Positions 7,586 to 15,937 of a DNA stretch of 64,000 bases are shown here, one piece after another. Numbering within the stretch: position 1 is the stretch's first letter; the number at the start of each line of letters is the position of its first letter. Origin of the DNA: Aminobacter aganoensis (GTDB lineage Bacteria; Pseudomonadota; Alphaproteobacteria; Rhizobiales; Rhizobiaceae); contig NZ_JACHOU010000003.1 in the NCBI RefSeq assembly GCF_014206975.1, positions 558,001 to 622,000 on the forward strand, given 5' to 3'. A program made the translations under genes and the position numbers. The notes under the pieces are model-generated. The model was not told the DNA's origin. It made no database searches and saw nothing but the letters and a program-made list of their open reading frames with translations.

Positions 7586-9304
7586 TCAGTCGAGCAGCGC
7601 CTGCAGCGTCTCGATGCGGTCGGCCTCGGCCGGCGGCTTGTCCCAGCGTAGGCGCGAGATGCGGGGAAAACGCATCGCGACGCCGGATTTGTGGCGGGTC
7701 GAGCGGTTCAGTCCCTCGAAGGCGACTTCCAGCACCAGCCCGTTGGCTCGGTCGGCGCGCACCGAGCGCACCGGGCCGAAGCGCTCGATGGTGTTGTCGC
7801 GGACGAATTTGTCGATCTGTTTGAGCTCCTCGTCGGTGAAGCCGAAATAGGCCTTGCCCACCGGCACCAGCTCTTCCGCGCCCTCGGCGCCCGACCAGAC
7901 GCCGAAAGTGTAGTCGGAATAGAAGCTCGAGCGCTTGCCGTGGCCGCGCTGGGCATACATCAGCACCGCGTCGACCGTATGCGGGTCGCGCTTCCACTTG
8001 AACCACGGACCCTTGGGCCGGCCGGCGAGATAGGGCGAATCGAGCCGCTTCAGCATCACGCCCTCGATGATCGGGTGCGGCGGTGCGCTACGCATGTCCT
8101 CGAGCTGGGTCCAGCCATCGAAGGCAACCAGCGGCGACAGGTCGAAGCGGTCGGGGTCGAGCGCGGCGATGAAGGTTTCGAGATGCCGGCGCCGCTCGGT
8201 GAAGGCGAGGCCGCGCAGGTCCTCGCCATTGAGCTGGAGCAGGTCGTAGCAGCGCACGAAGGCTGGATATTGCGCCTGCATCTTGGCTGATACGGTCTTG
8301 CGGTTGAGCCGCTGCTGCAGGTCGGAGAAGGTGCCGGTCGCTTCGGGGGGCACGCCGACCAGAAGTTCGCCGTCGAGAGCCGCCTCGAAATCCATCGCCG
8401 CGACGACGTCCGGGAACGCCCCGGAGACGTCGTCGCCGGTGCGCGAATAGAGCCGGCGGACGCCGCCCTCCGACACCGCCTGGACGCGGATGCCGTCCCA
8501 TTTCCATTCGGCGGCATAGTCGGCGGGATCGAGCTTTTCGAGATCGCCTTCACTGACCGGGTTGGACAGCATCACCGGGCGGAATGGCGCCTTGGCTGCC
8601 TGTTCCGGCTTCGGCGCCTTGCCCTCCAGCCAGGCGAACAGGTCGGCATAGGGCGGTGCCAGCCCATGCCACAGCTCCTCGATCTCGGCGACGTCGACGG
8701 GGCCGAGGTCGGCCAGCGCCTGCTTGGCAAGCCGTGCCGAGACGCCGATGCGCAGCCCGCCGGTGACCAGCTTGATGATGGCGAAGCGCGCCGACGTTTC
8801 CGCCTGGTCGAGCAGGCGGGCGAGCACGGCCGGCCCGTCGGAGCGGCTGGCGGACTGGAGGGCTGCGACGACGTCGGCGAGCGTGATGTCGTGGTTGGGT
8901 TTGTAGGCCGGATTACCCCCACCCCTTACCCCTCCCCACAAGGGGGAGGGGGATTCTGAGACGCTGACGTCTCCCTCCCCCTTGTGGGGAGGGGTAAGGG
9001 GTGGGGGTGCTGCAGGCGATGCATTGCCGCCTGGCTCTGGCCACACCAGCGACACCGTCTCGGCGAGGTCGCCGACATAGTCGTAGGAATAGCCGAACAG
9101 CACCGGGTCCATGCGCTCCGACACGAGTTGGCGCAGCATCGCCGGCTTGACCGAGGCGATGTCGAGCTCGCCGGTCAGGGCCGCCAGCGCCAGGCCGCGA
9201 TCGGGATCCTCGACGGCGCGGAAATGGTCAGTGATGAGCTTCAGCTTACCGTTGCGCGACGGCGTCAGCACAAGACGGTCGAGGAGCTCGGCGAAGCGGT
9301 TCAT
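7586..9304 (-). CDS. ATP-dependent DNA ligase of the ligase-associated damage-response cluster
   Basis: A 572-residue ATP-dependent ligase that seals nicks during repair. The family (TIGR04120-type) has been tied to cisplatin tolerance. It has an N-terminal helical domain (MNRFAELLDRLVLTPSRNGK), the adenylation Lys in EWKWDGIRVQ, an RLYSRTGDDVSG motif, EGVMLKRLDSPYLAGR and WFKWKRDP, ending in an OB-fold with the FEGLNRSTRHKSGVAMRFPR segment. ATG 9304 is preceded by GGAG 10 bases upstream. Odd point: residues about 99-130 are encoded by a palindromic intergenic-type repeat (8915-9008) inserted in frame between the helical domain and the adenylation domain, reading PPPLTPPHKGEGD then SPSPLWGGVRGGG. 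The open frame is intact. Its partners are the exonuclease just upstream and the helicase and PdeM further on. Confidence 0.92.
   Translation of the reverse strand: MNRFAELLDRLVLTPSRNGKLKLITDHFRAVEDPDRGLALAALTGELDIASVKPAMLRQLVSERMDPVLFGYSYDYVGDLAETVSLVWPEPGGNASPAAPPPLTPPHKGEGDVSVSESPSPLWGGVRGGGNPAYKPNHDITLADVVAALQSASRSDGPAVLARLLDQAETSARFAIIKLVTGGLRIGVSARLAKQALADLGPVDVAEIEELWHGLAPPYADLFAWLEGKAPKPEQAAKAPFRPVMLSNPVSEGDLEKLDPADYAAEWKWDGIRVQAVSEGGVRRLYSRTGDDVSGAFPDVVAAMDFEAALDGELLVGVPPEATGTFSDLQQRLNRKTVSAKMQAQYPAFVRCYDLLQLNGEDLRGLAFTERRRHLETFIAALDPDRFDLSPLVAFDGWTQLEDMRSAPPHPIIEGVMLKRLDSPYLAGRPKGPWFKWKRDPHTVDAVLMYAQRGHGKRSSFYSDYTFGVWSGAEGAEELVPVGKAYFGFTDEELKQIDKFVRDNTIERFGPVRSVRADRANGLVLEVAFEGLNRSTRHKSGVAMRFPRISRLRWDKPPAEADRIETLQALLD
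8915..9008. repeat. palindromic repeat element inserted in frame in the ligase gene
   Basis: An inverted repeat with 36-bp arms at 8915-8950 and 8973-9008 (ACCCCCACCCCTTACCCCTC and on, mirrored at the right end) separated by 22 bases. The C/G-run composition (CCCCACAAGGGGGAGGG) is that of a common alphaproteobacterial intergenic repeat. It lies wholly inside the ligase coding region and keeps the frame. A relative is in the helicase gene at 12796-12945. Confidence 0.85.
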
Positions 9305-9339
9305 GGGAGGGAGGCTCCTGATCGGCGTAGCGCTCCGTC

Positions 9340-9523
9340 CCACCCCCCTCTGGCCTGCCGGCCATCTCCCCCGCAAGGGGGGAGATTGGTCTCGTCGCCG
9401 GCGGCACTCGCCCTGCGACGCTGCAGCGATAGAGGTTGCAACGTTGTTGGTGGGCTGGCCGGGCGATGACAGCGTGATCTCCTCCCTTGCGGGGGAGATT
9501 GCCGGCAGGCCAGAGGGGGGTGC
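9340..9523. repeat. palindromic intergenic element, family B copy 1
   Basis: Outer inverted arms of about 45 bp: 9340-9385 (CACCCCCCTCTGGCCTGCCG and on to the CTCCCCCGCAAGGGGGGAG hairpin) and 9478-9523, the mirrored copy. About 90 bases of less conserved sequence separate them. It fills the gap between the exonuclease stop and the ligase start. A second, diverged copy is at 11848-12023. Confidence 0.8.
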
Positions 9524-9593
9524 TGTCCCGCAGTCTTGGCGGTCCTGTCGCGCTTGGCGGGGCATGGGAGCGTGGGGCGGAGTGTAACCATCC

Positions 9594-10604
9594 TCAATCC
9601 CCCTCATCCTCATAGCCCACCAGATGCAGCGGTCTTGCCGCTATTCCGTTGAGTTCGCACCAGCGCACCAGCGCTTCCTCGCGGCCATGGGTGACCCAGA
9701 CCTCGCCGGCGCCGGTTTCCCCGATCGTTGCGGTCAGTTCGTCCCAGTCGGAGTGGTCGGAGATGATCAGCGGCAGCTCGACGCCGCCCTGTTTGGCGCG
9801 CTGGCGGATGCGCATCCAGCCGGAGGCGAAGGCGGCCAGCGGGTCGGGAAAGCGCCGTGCCCAGCGGTCGGCGAAGGCCGATGACGGCGCAATGACGATG
9901 GCGCCGGCAAAGTCGCTCCTGTCGCCGTCCTCGACCGTTGCGGGCTGGAGGTTGCCGAGGTCGACGCCTTGGCTCTGGTAATACTCGCTGAGGCGCGCGA
10001 TGGCGCCATGGATGTAGATTGGCTTGTCGTAGCCCTGGTCGCGCAACAGCCGCATTACCCGCTGCGCCTTGCCGAGCGCATAGGCGCCGACCAGATGGGC
10101 CCGCTCGGGAAACTGCTGCGCCGACTTCAGCAGCTTGCCGATCTCCTGCGAGGCATCGGGATGGCGGAACACCGGCAGCGCGAAGGTGGCCTCCGTGATG
10201 AAGACATCGCACGGCACCACCTCGAAGCCTGCACAGGTCGGGTCGCTGGCGCGCTTGTAGTCGCCCGAGGCGACGATGCGCAGGCCGTTGTGCTGCACCG
10301 AAATCTGGGCCGAGCCGAGCACATGCCCGGCCGGATGGAAGCCCACGGTGACGTCGCCGAGCCGGATCTTTTCGCCCATCGCCACGGCCTGGGTGCTGCC
10401 GGCAAAGTCGGCTCCGCAGCGGATCGCCATGATGTCGAGCGTCTCGCGCGTGGCCAGCACCCTGGCATGGCCGGGGCGGGCATGGTCGGAATGGCCATGC
10501 GTGATGAGCGCGCGTTCCACCGCTCGCACCGGGTCGATGTAGAAATCGCCGGGCGGGCAATAGAGCCCTTCGGGGCGGGGATGGAGCAGGTCGCGGGCAC
10601 GCAT
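9594..10604 (-). CDS. ligase-associated metallo-beta-lactamase-fold exonuclease
   Basis: A 336-residue MBL/beta-CASP-type nuclease of the ligase-associated set (TIGR04122-type). The metal-binding THGHSDHARPGHA motif lies near residue 35, a second conserved segment (FHPAGHVLGSAQI) near 92, SGDYKRASDPTCAGFE near 115, and late motifs include IISDHSDWDEL. These proteins resemble Artemis/SNM1-like end-processing enzymes and are predicted to trim DNA ends for the ligase. The gene lies just upstream of the ligase gene on the same strand, with a 289-base repeat-filled gap. ATG 10604 begins MRARDLLHPRPEGLYCPPGD; no clear ribosome-binding site is visible. Confidence 0.92.
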   Translation of the reverse strand: MRARDLLHPRPEGLYCPPGDFYIDPVRAVERALITHGHSDHARPGHARVLATRETLDIMAIRCGADFAGSTQAVAMGEKIRLGDVTVGFHPAGHVLGSAQISVQHNGLRIVASGDYKRASDPTCAGFEVVPCDVFITEATFALPVFRHPDASQEIGKLLKSAQQFPERAHLVGAYALGKAQRVMRLLRDQGYDKPIYIHGAIARLSEYYQSQGVDLGNLQPATVEDGDRSDFAGAIVIAPSSAFADRWARRFPDPLAAFASGWMRIRQRAKQGGVELPLIISDHSDWDELTATIGETGAGEVWVTHGREEALVRWCELNGIAARPLHLVGYEDEGD

Positions 10605-10688
10605 CTTTGCAAGATAGGCATTTGCCGCTTGCGTGGAAGGCCGCTTTGGCAGTAATGCGCGCCACTCTCCTCATTCTGGACACCGCGC

Positions 10689-11600
10689 TTGACGCCGTTG
10701 CAGCTCTCTTCCAACGACCTGCTTGCCGACCGGCGGGCGGACTATGCCGAAATGCTGTTCGCGTCGGGCGACCATGCCGCCGCCGCCGAACTGATGCTTG
10801 GCGCGCTCGAACTGGCGCCGAACTGGGCGATGGGCTGGTTCCGGCTGGGCGAGATGCAGGAGGCGGCCGGCCAGACCGACGCCGCCGCCGAGGCCTGGCG
10901 CATGTCGCTGAAGCTCGAGCCGGCCGACCGGCCGGGCGCAACGCTCAAGCTGCAACTGATCGGCGCGGCACCGGCCGCCGACAGCCCGCCGAGCGCCTTC
11001 GTCGAAATGCTGTTCGACCAGTATGCCGAGAAGTTCGACCACGCGCTGGTCGAGACGCTGCACTACCGCGTGCCGGAACTGCTGACGGCGGCGATCGGCG
11101 CCACCGGGCGCAGCGCGTTTGCGCATGCCGTTGATCTCGGCTGCGGCACCGGCCTGATGGGCGTCAAGCTCAGGCCGGTGGCGAAGCGGCTCGAAGGCTA
11201 CGACATCTCGGCCGAGATGCTGCGCAAGGCGCGCGACAAGGGCGTTTACGACAGCCTCGACAAGGCCGACCTGCAGGAGCTGGAGTTTGCGGGAGAAGCG
11301 GCGGACCTTGTCACCGCTGCCGACGTGTTCATGTATCTCGGCGCGCTCGACAGGGTGTTTTCCAGTGTCATGAAGATGCTGGCGCCTGGAGGCATCTTTG
11401 CCTTTTCGGTCGAGCTGTTTTCGGGCGTCGGCCCCTTCGAGCTTCAGGCGTCGCGCCGCTATGCCCATTCCGAGGCCTATGTCCACGGGCTGATCGCGGC
11501 CGCCGGCCTGACGCTGGTCTCGCTGGAGCGCGCCGTGATCCGCCAGGACCGCCGCGAGCCGGTCGAGGGCTTGATCGTGGTGACCGAGCGGCCGGCCTAG
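10689..11600 (+). CDS. TPR-containing class I SAM-dependent methyltransferase
   Basis: A 303-residue protein starting at TTG 10689. Residues about 10-85 form two TPR-like helix pairs (ADYAEMLFASGDHAAAAELM, MGWFRLGEMQEAAGQTDAAAE). A Rossmann methyltransferase domain follows, with motif I VDLGCGTGLMG near 150, GYDISAEMLRKARDKG, and a motif IV/V region VTAADVFMYLGALDRVF. The layout matches predicted TPR-methyltransferases of alphaproteobacteria whose substrate is unknown. It sits divergently beside the exonuclease gene and inside the ligase-associated repair cluster, but no functional link to repair is established. Its stop overlaps by 4 bases the end of the small convergent gene at 11597-11773. 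Confidence 0.85.
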   Translation: MTPLQLSSNDLLADRRADYAEMLFASGDHAAAAELMLGALELAPNWAMGWFRLGEMQEAAGQTDAAAEAWRMSLKLEPADRPGATLKLQLIGAAPAADSPPSAFVEMLFDQYAEKFDHALVETLHYRVPELLTAAIGATGRSAFAHAVDLGCGTGLMGVKLRPVAKRLEGYDISAEMLRKARDKGVYDSLDKADLQELEFAGEAADLVTAADVFMYLGALDRVFSSVMKMLAPGGIFAFSVELFSGVGPFELQASRRYAHSEAYVHGLIAAAGLTLVSLERAVIRQDRREPVEGLIVVTERPA

Positions 11601-11773
11601 CGCCGGCTGCTGCTGCTTGGGCTACCCAGCATGCCGCGCGAGCGCAGCGGTTTTTCCACCGGCCTGGCGGTGATGCCGACGTGCTTCTGCACGGCTTCCA
11701 GTTGCGCCTGAAGGTCGCGGACGAGCTTTTCGAGTTCGGCGATGCGGGCTTCGTGGGAGGCTGTGTCGATCAT
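11597..11773 (-). CDS. small coiled-coil protein, SlyX-like
   Basis: 58 residues from ATG 11773 (MIDTASHEARIAELEKLVRD), with a leucine-heptad helix to about residue 30, then a basic, Ser/Arg-rich tail (SPSSSSRR). An in-frame upstream ATG at 11806 would add 11 residues; I prefer 11773 because a GGA lies 6 bases upstream and the extra residues do not look like a natural start. The heptads resemble SlyX-type short coiled coils, without family-specific residues I can name. The gene converges on the methyltransferase, overlapping by 4 bases. Confidence 0.5.
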   Translation of the reverse strand: MIDTASHEARIAELEKLVRDLQAQLEAVQKHVGITARPVEKPLRSRGMLGSPSSSSRR

Positions 11774-11847
11774 GATGTCCAAGTATGTCTTTCGTGCTGA
11801 TCCCATTTGAAAGCGGACAGCCAGCGAAGCAAGGTCTCATTCCTTCA

Positions 11848-12023
11848 CACCCCCCTCTGCCCTGCCGGGCATCTCCCCCGCAAGGGGGGAGATCAGGCCG
11901 TCATCGACGCTCCCGGCCAATCACCACTTTGCAGCATTTGCGAACTCGTAGAATGGGCGCCGCCTTGGACGAGACTGATCTCCCTCCTTGCGGGGGAGAT
12001 GGCCGGCAGGCCAGAGGGGGGTG
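11848..12023. repeat. palindromic intergenic element, family B copy 2
   Basis: Arms of about 45 bp at 11848-11892 and 11978-12023, again built from CCCCCCTCTG, a CTGCCGGGC core and a CTCCCCCGCAAGGGGGGAG hairpin, with a diverged 85-base centre. It occupies most of the 356-base gene-free stretch ahead of the helicase, and is the same family as 9340-9523. Confidence 0.8.
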
Positions 12024-12129
12024 CGAAGGATCGGGATGTCTCAAGTCGGCGTATGCAATGCTCATCCATGATCCCTGTTTGTTCCAGATTCCGCTTGGCG
12101 TGCCGACGCGCCCGCGCTAGGTCTGTGCC

Positions 12130-14817
12130 GTGACGAGCCAAGCGCGACTGGAGCCGAATTCGACTGCCGCCATGCTGCCGGAGCCATTCGTGCGATGGTT
12201 CGCCGAGCGCGGCTGGGCGCCGCGTGCCCACCAGCTCGATCTGCTCGCCAGCGCGCAGCAGGGCAATTCCGTGCTTTTGATCGCCCCCACCGGCGCCGGC
12301 AAGACGGTGGCAGGGTTCCTGCCGGCGCTGACCGATCTCGCGATCAGGCCGAAGAAACGGCCGGGCGAGGCGCATCGCGGGGTGCACACGCTCTACATCT
12401 CGCCGCTCAAGGCGCTGGCCGTCGACATCGAGCGCAATCTCGGCAAGCCGGTCGACGAAATGAGCCTGCCGATCACGATGGAGACGCGCACAGGCGACAC
12501 GCCGCAGCACAAGCGCGCGCGCCAGAAGCTGTCGCCGCCGGACATCTTGCTGACGACGCCGGAGCAACTGGCGCTGCTGATCGCCTCGCCCGATGCCGAG
12601 CGGTTCTTTTCCGGCCTGCGTTATCTGGTGCTCGACGAATTGCATTCGCTGGTGACCTCCAAGCGCGGGCATCTTTTGTCACTGGGGCTGGCACGGCTCA
12701 GGACCTTCGTGCCCGACCTGCAGGCGATCGGGCTGTCGGCGACCGTGGCCGAGCCCGACGAGCTCAGGCGCTGGCTGGTGAGGCAGGGCACTTCACCCTC
12801 CCCCTTGTGGGGGACCGAAGGACGGGCGAGACCCGTGGCTCGCCCCGGTGAGTCGCCCGAAGGGCGGGGTGGGAGGAACGACCTGGCCTCTACCCCCACC
12901 CCGACGCTGCGCGTCGACCCTCCCCACAGGGGGGAGGGTAACGCCATGGCCGACCTCATCACCGTGTCAGGCGGCGCCAAGCCCGAGATATCGATCCTCG
13001 ATTCCGAGGAGCACGTGCCGTGGTCGGGGCACTCGGCGCGTTATGCCATTCCCGACGTCTACGAGGCGATCCGCAAGCACAAAACGACGCTTTTGTTCGT
13101 CAATACCCGCAGCCAGGCGGAGTTGCTGTTCCAGGAGCTCTGGCGCGTCAACGACGACAATCTGCCGATAGCGCTCCACCACGGCTCGCTCGATGTCGGC
13201 CAGCGCCGCAAGGTCGAAAAGGCGATGGCCGACAATGTGCTGCGCGCGGTCGTCGCCACCTCGACGCTCGACCTCGGCATCGACTGGGGCGACGTCGACC
13301 TCGTCGTCCATGTCGGCGCGCCGAAGGGCGCGAGCCGTCTCGCCCAGCGCATCGGCCGCGCCAACCACCGGATGGACGAGCCGAGCCGGGCGATCCTGGT
13401 GCCGGCCAACCGCTTCGAGGTGCTGGAGTGCCGGGCAGCACTCGAGGCCAACTATCTCGGTGCCCAGGACACGCCGCCGCTGCTTGATGGCGCGCTCGAC
13501 GTGCTGGCACAGCATGTGCTGGGCTGCGCGTGCGGCGCGCCCTTCGATGCCGATGAGCTTTACGCGGAAGTGACGGGGGCGGCACCTTATGCCGAACTCG
13601 ACCGCGACAGTTTCGACCGTGTCGTCGACTTCGTCGCCACCGGCGGCTACGCGCTGCGCAGTTACGAACGTTACGCCCGCATCCGCAGGACCAAGGACGG
13701 CAAGTGGCGGGTGTCCAACCCGCGTATCGCCCAGCAATACCGGCTGAATGTCGGCACCATCATCGAAGCGCCGATGCTGAACGTGCGTTACACCCGCGCC
13801 AAGGGCAAGACAGGCGCGGGCACCGCGGCGGCCCTGACACTGCGCGGCGGGCCGGTGCTCGGCAAGATCGAGGAGTATTTCGTCGAGACGCTGTCGGTCG
13901 GCGACATGTTCATCTTCGCTGGCAAGGTGCTGCGCTTCGAGGGTATCCGCGAGAACGAGTGCTACGTCTCGACGGGCGGCGCCGGCAACGTCTTGGTGCC
14001 GTCTTATGCCGGCGGCAAGTTTCCGCTCTCGACCTATCTCGCCGAGCAGGTGCGCGGCATGCTGGCCGACCCCGCGCGTTGGAAGGCGCTGCCCGAGCAG
14101 GTGGCCGACTGGCTGCGCATGCAGCAGATGAAGTCGATCCTGCCCCGGCGCGAGGATCTGCTGGTCGAGACCTTTCCGCGCGGCGAGCGCTTCTACATGG
14201 TGGCCTATCCGTTCGAGGGCCGGCTGGCGCACCAGACCCTCGGCATGCTGTTGACCCGTCGGCTGGAGCGCATGGGCGCGCGGCCGCTGGGTTTCGTCGC
14301 CACCGACTATTCGCTCGCCATCTGGGCGCTGGGCGATCTCGGTCGCCTTTTCAAGGCGAAGAAGCCGTCGCTGGCCGAACTGTTCGACGAGGACATGCTG
14401 GGCGACGACCTCGAGGCCTGGCTCGCCGACAGCTGGCTGCTCAAGCGCACCTTCCGCAACTGCGCCGTCATTGCCGGCCTGATCGAGAGGCGCTTTCCCG
14501 GGCAGGAAAAGAACGGCCGGCAGGTGACGGTGTCGGCCGACCTCATTTACGACGTCTTGCGCAGCCATGAGCCCGACCACATCCTGCTCCAGGCAACGCG
14601 GGCTGATGCGGCGAGCGGGCTCCTCGATGTCAGGAGACTGGCCGAGATGCTCTCGCGCATCCGCGGCCGAATCGTCCATAAGATGCTTGACCAGATCTCG
14701 CCGCTGGCGGTGCCCGTGATGCTGGAGATCGGCAGGGAGCCGGTCAATGGCGAGGCCAACGACACGCTGCTGATGGAAGCGGCGGACCTGATCGAAGAGG
14801 CGATGGGAAGCGCATGA
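12130..14817 (+). CDS. ligase-associated DEXH-box helicase (Lhr-like)
   Basis: An 895-residue SF2 helicase of the Lhr type (TIGR04121-type), a partner of the ligase, exonuclease and PdeM in the predicted DNA damage response. Motif I APTGAGKTVAGF is near residue 55, Ia is YISPLKALAVD, motif II is LVLDELHSL (DELH), motif III is GLSATVAEP, and domain 2 motifs include STLDLGIDWGDVD and QRIGRANHR; a winged-helix and Lhr-core region follows. GTG 12130 is the longest start; ATG 12172 (MLPEPFVRWFAERGW) is an alternative. Odd point: residues about 222-272 (12796-12945) are encoded by a repeat-derived insertion, in frame, between the two RecA domains. The stop overlaps the pdeM start by 4 bases. Confidence 0.92.
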   Translation: MTSQARLEPNSTAAMLPEPFVRWFAERGWAPRAHQLDLLASAQQGNSVLLIAPTGAGKTVAGFLPALTDLAIRPKKRPGEAHRGVHTLYISPLKALAVDIERNLGKPVDEMSLPITMETRTGDTPQHKRARQKLSPPDILLTTPEQLALLIASPDAERFFSGLRYLVLDELHSLVTSKRGHLLSLGLARLRTFVPDLQAIGLSATVAEPDELRRWLVRQGTSPSPLWGTEGRARPVARPGESPEGRGGRNDLASTPTPTLRVDPPHRGEGNAMADLITVSGGAKPEISILDSEEHVPWSGHSARYAIPDVYEAIRKHKTTLLFVNTRSQAELLFQELWRVNDDNLPIALHHGSLDVGQRRKVEKAMADNVLRAVVATSTLDLGIDWGDVDLVVHVGAPKGASRLAQRIGRANHRMDEPSRAILVPANRFEVLECRAALEANYLGAQDTPPLLDGALDVLAQHVLGCACGAPFDADELYAEVTGAAPYAELDRDSFDRVVDFVATGGYALRSYERYARIRRTKDGKWRVSNPRIAQQYRLNVGTIIEAPMLNVRYTRAKGKTGAGTAAALTLRGGPVLGKIEEYFVETLSVGDMFIFAGKVLRFEGIRENECYVSTGGAGNVLVPSYAGGKFPLSTYLAEQVRGMLADPARWKALPEQVADWLRMQQMKSILPRREDLLVETFPRGERFYMVAYPFEGRLAHQTLGMLLTRRLERMGARPLGFVATDYSLAIWALGDLGRLFKAKKPSLAELFDEDMLGDDLEAWLADSWLLKRTFRNCAVIAGLIERRFPGQEKNGRQVTVSADLIYDVLRSHEPDHILLQATRADAASGLLDVRRLAEMLSRIRGRIVHKMLDQISPLAVPVMLEIGREPVNGEANDTLLMEAADLIEEAMGSA
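12796..12945. repeat. repeat-derived insertion in frame in the helicase gene
   Basis: The ends mirror each other imperfectly (CACCCTCCCCCTTGTGGGG on the left, CCCCACAGGGGGGAGGGT on the right), and the centre holds a GC-rich hairpin block. It adds about 50 residues (SPSPLWGTEGRARPVARPGE onward) where related helicases go straight from the RRWLV segment to the ITVSGGAKPEISIL segment. Relative of the element in the ligase gene at 8915-9008. Confidence 0.75.
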
Positions 14818-15527
14818 ACATAGCCGCGCGCGATCTGACCAGGGCTGGCTGCGAGACCATTTCGGTCGCCGGCATGCGCGCCGCCTGCGACCAGCGCGGC
14901 GTGCTGCATGTCCCCGAGCTCGACCTGCTCGTCGTCTCCGACCTGCATCTGGAGAAGGGCTCGTCGCATGCCCGCCGCGGCCGTCTGATCCCGCCCTACG
15001 ATACCGCAGTGACGCTTCAGCGGTTGGCGGAAGTGGTCGAGGACTATCAGCCGCGCATCATCGTCAGCCTCGGCGACAGTTTCCATGATGGCGAGGGCGC
15101 CGCCCGCCTGCCTGAGCCGTTTCGCGCGAGCCTGATGGCGATGATGTCCGGGCGCGAGTGGTTCTGGATCGCCGGAAACCACGACCCCGATGCACCCGCC
15201 GACCTGCCGGGCGCGACGGTGCGCGAACTCGCCGTCGGCGGGCTGGTGTTCCGCCACGAGCCGTCCAGGGGGCACGCCGAGGGCGAGATCGCCGGTCATT
15301 TGCATCCCTGCGCCAGGATCGTCCAGCGCGGCCGCTCGGTCAGGCGGCGCTGCTTCGCCAGCGACGGCGCGCGACTGATCATGCCAGCCTTCGGCGCCTT
15401 CACCGGTTCGCTCAACGTGCTCGCCCGCGCCTACAAGGGCATGTTCCGCGACGGCGCGCCGACCGCCTATATGATCGGCACCAGCCGGGTGTATCCGATC
15501 GCGGGTTCGTTGCTGCGGCCGGGTTGA
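14814..15527 (+). CDS. pdeM: ligase-associated endonuclease PdeM (calcineurin-like)
   Basis: A 237-residue metallophosphoesterase of the ligase-associated set (TIGR04123-type). The metal-site motifs are visible in order: VVSDLHLEKGSSHARRG near residue 42, SLGDSFHDGEG near 85, IAGNHDPDAP near 120 and GHLHPCARI near 160, as in Mre11/calcineurin-type nucleases. The ATG overlaps the helicase stop (ATGA), so the two are coupled. The family is predicted to cut or process damaged DNA; the symbol follows family naming. Confidence 0.92.
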   Translation: MNIAARDLTRAGCETISVAGMRAACDQRGVLHVPELDLLVVSDLHLEKGSSHARRGRLIPPYDTAVTLQRLAEVVEDYQPRIIVSLGDSFHDGEGAARLPEPFRASLMAMMSGREWFWIAGNHDPDAPADLPGATVRELAVGGLVFRHEPSRGHAEGEIAGHLHPCARIVQRGRSVRRRCFASDGARLIMPAFGAFTGSLNVLARAYKGMFRDGAPTAYMIGTSRVYPIAGSLLRPG

Positions 15528-15567
15528 TCTCGACGCGCCGCGAATGCTGTCTGTTCGCCTCTATCCA

Positions 15568-15848
15568 ATTCCTGCACCGCCCCGGACGTCGTCTCCGTCG
15601 CGGCATGGGTTCCCGACACCCTCCGCTCGCTCACGAGGTCGGGAACGACGGAGGTGAGCGTCCACTTCCGTCCAGCGCCCTCGTGGTTCGACAGGCTCAC
15701 CATGAGGGCTACGGGGATGGTCCACGTGGCGTAAACGTTGAAGGTTGGCTGCAAGGTCCACCTTCCGTCGTTCCCGACCTCGTGAGCGAGCGGAGGGTGT
15801 CGGGAACCCATGCCGCGACGGAGACGACGTCCGGGGCGGTGCAGGAAT
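15568..15848. repeat. 85-bp perfect inverted repeat enclosing a REP element
   Basis: Arms 15568-15652 and 15764-15848 are exact reverse complements over 85 bases (left arm begins ATTCCTGCACCGCCCCGGAC). The arms themselves contain a nested palindrome (TCCCGACACCCTCCGCTCGC against CGAGGTCGGGA). The 111-base loop holds a REP family A unit at about 15677-15710. The whole structure fills the 410-base gap between pdeM and the TIGR02186-type gene. Confidence 0.9.
15677..15710. repeat. REP family A, copy 1
   Basis: Short palindromic repeat with stem GCCCTCGTGGT / ACCATGAGGGC-type arms and a TCGACAGGCTC loop. The same unit recurs at about 22623-22657, 31682-31716 and 31815-31851. Confidence 0.85.
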
Positions 15849-15937
15849 CGGCCTGCCCGCGCTAACACCGGCAGAGCCAGGCGAGGTAGATCCGGGCAGT
15901 GACGATGGTGGCCGAGGGCTGCGCGCCCCCGCGCCGC

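Noticed and set aside
12967-14679. 570-codon frame opposite the helicase
   Set aside because: Same antisense artefact; the helicase motifs on the plus strand are unambiguous.
7586-14817. Ligase and helicase genes treated as disrupted by repeat insertion
   Set aside because: Both frames remain open through the inserts and all catalytic motifs are intact, so they are listed as functional genes with insertions.
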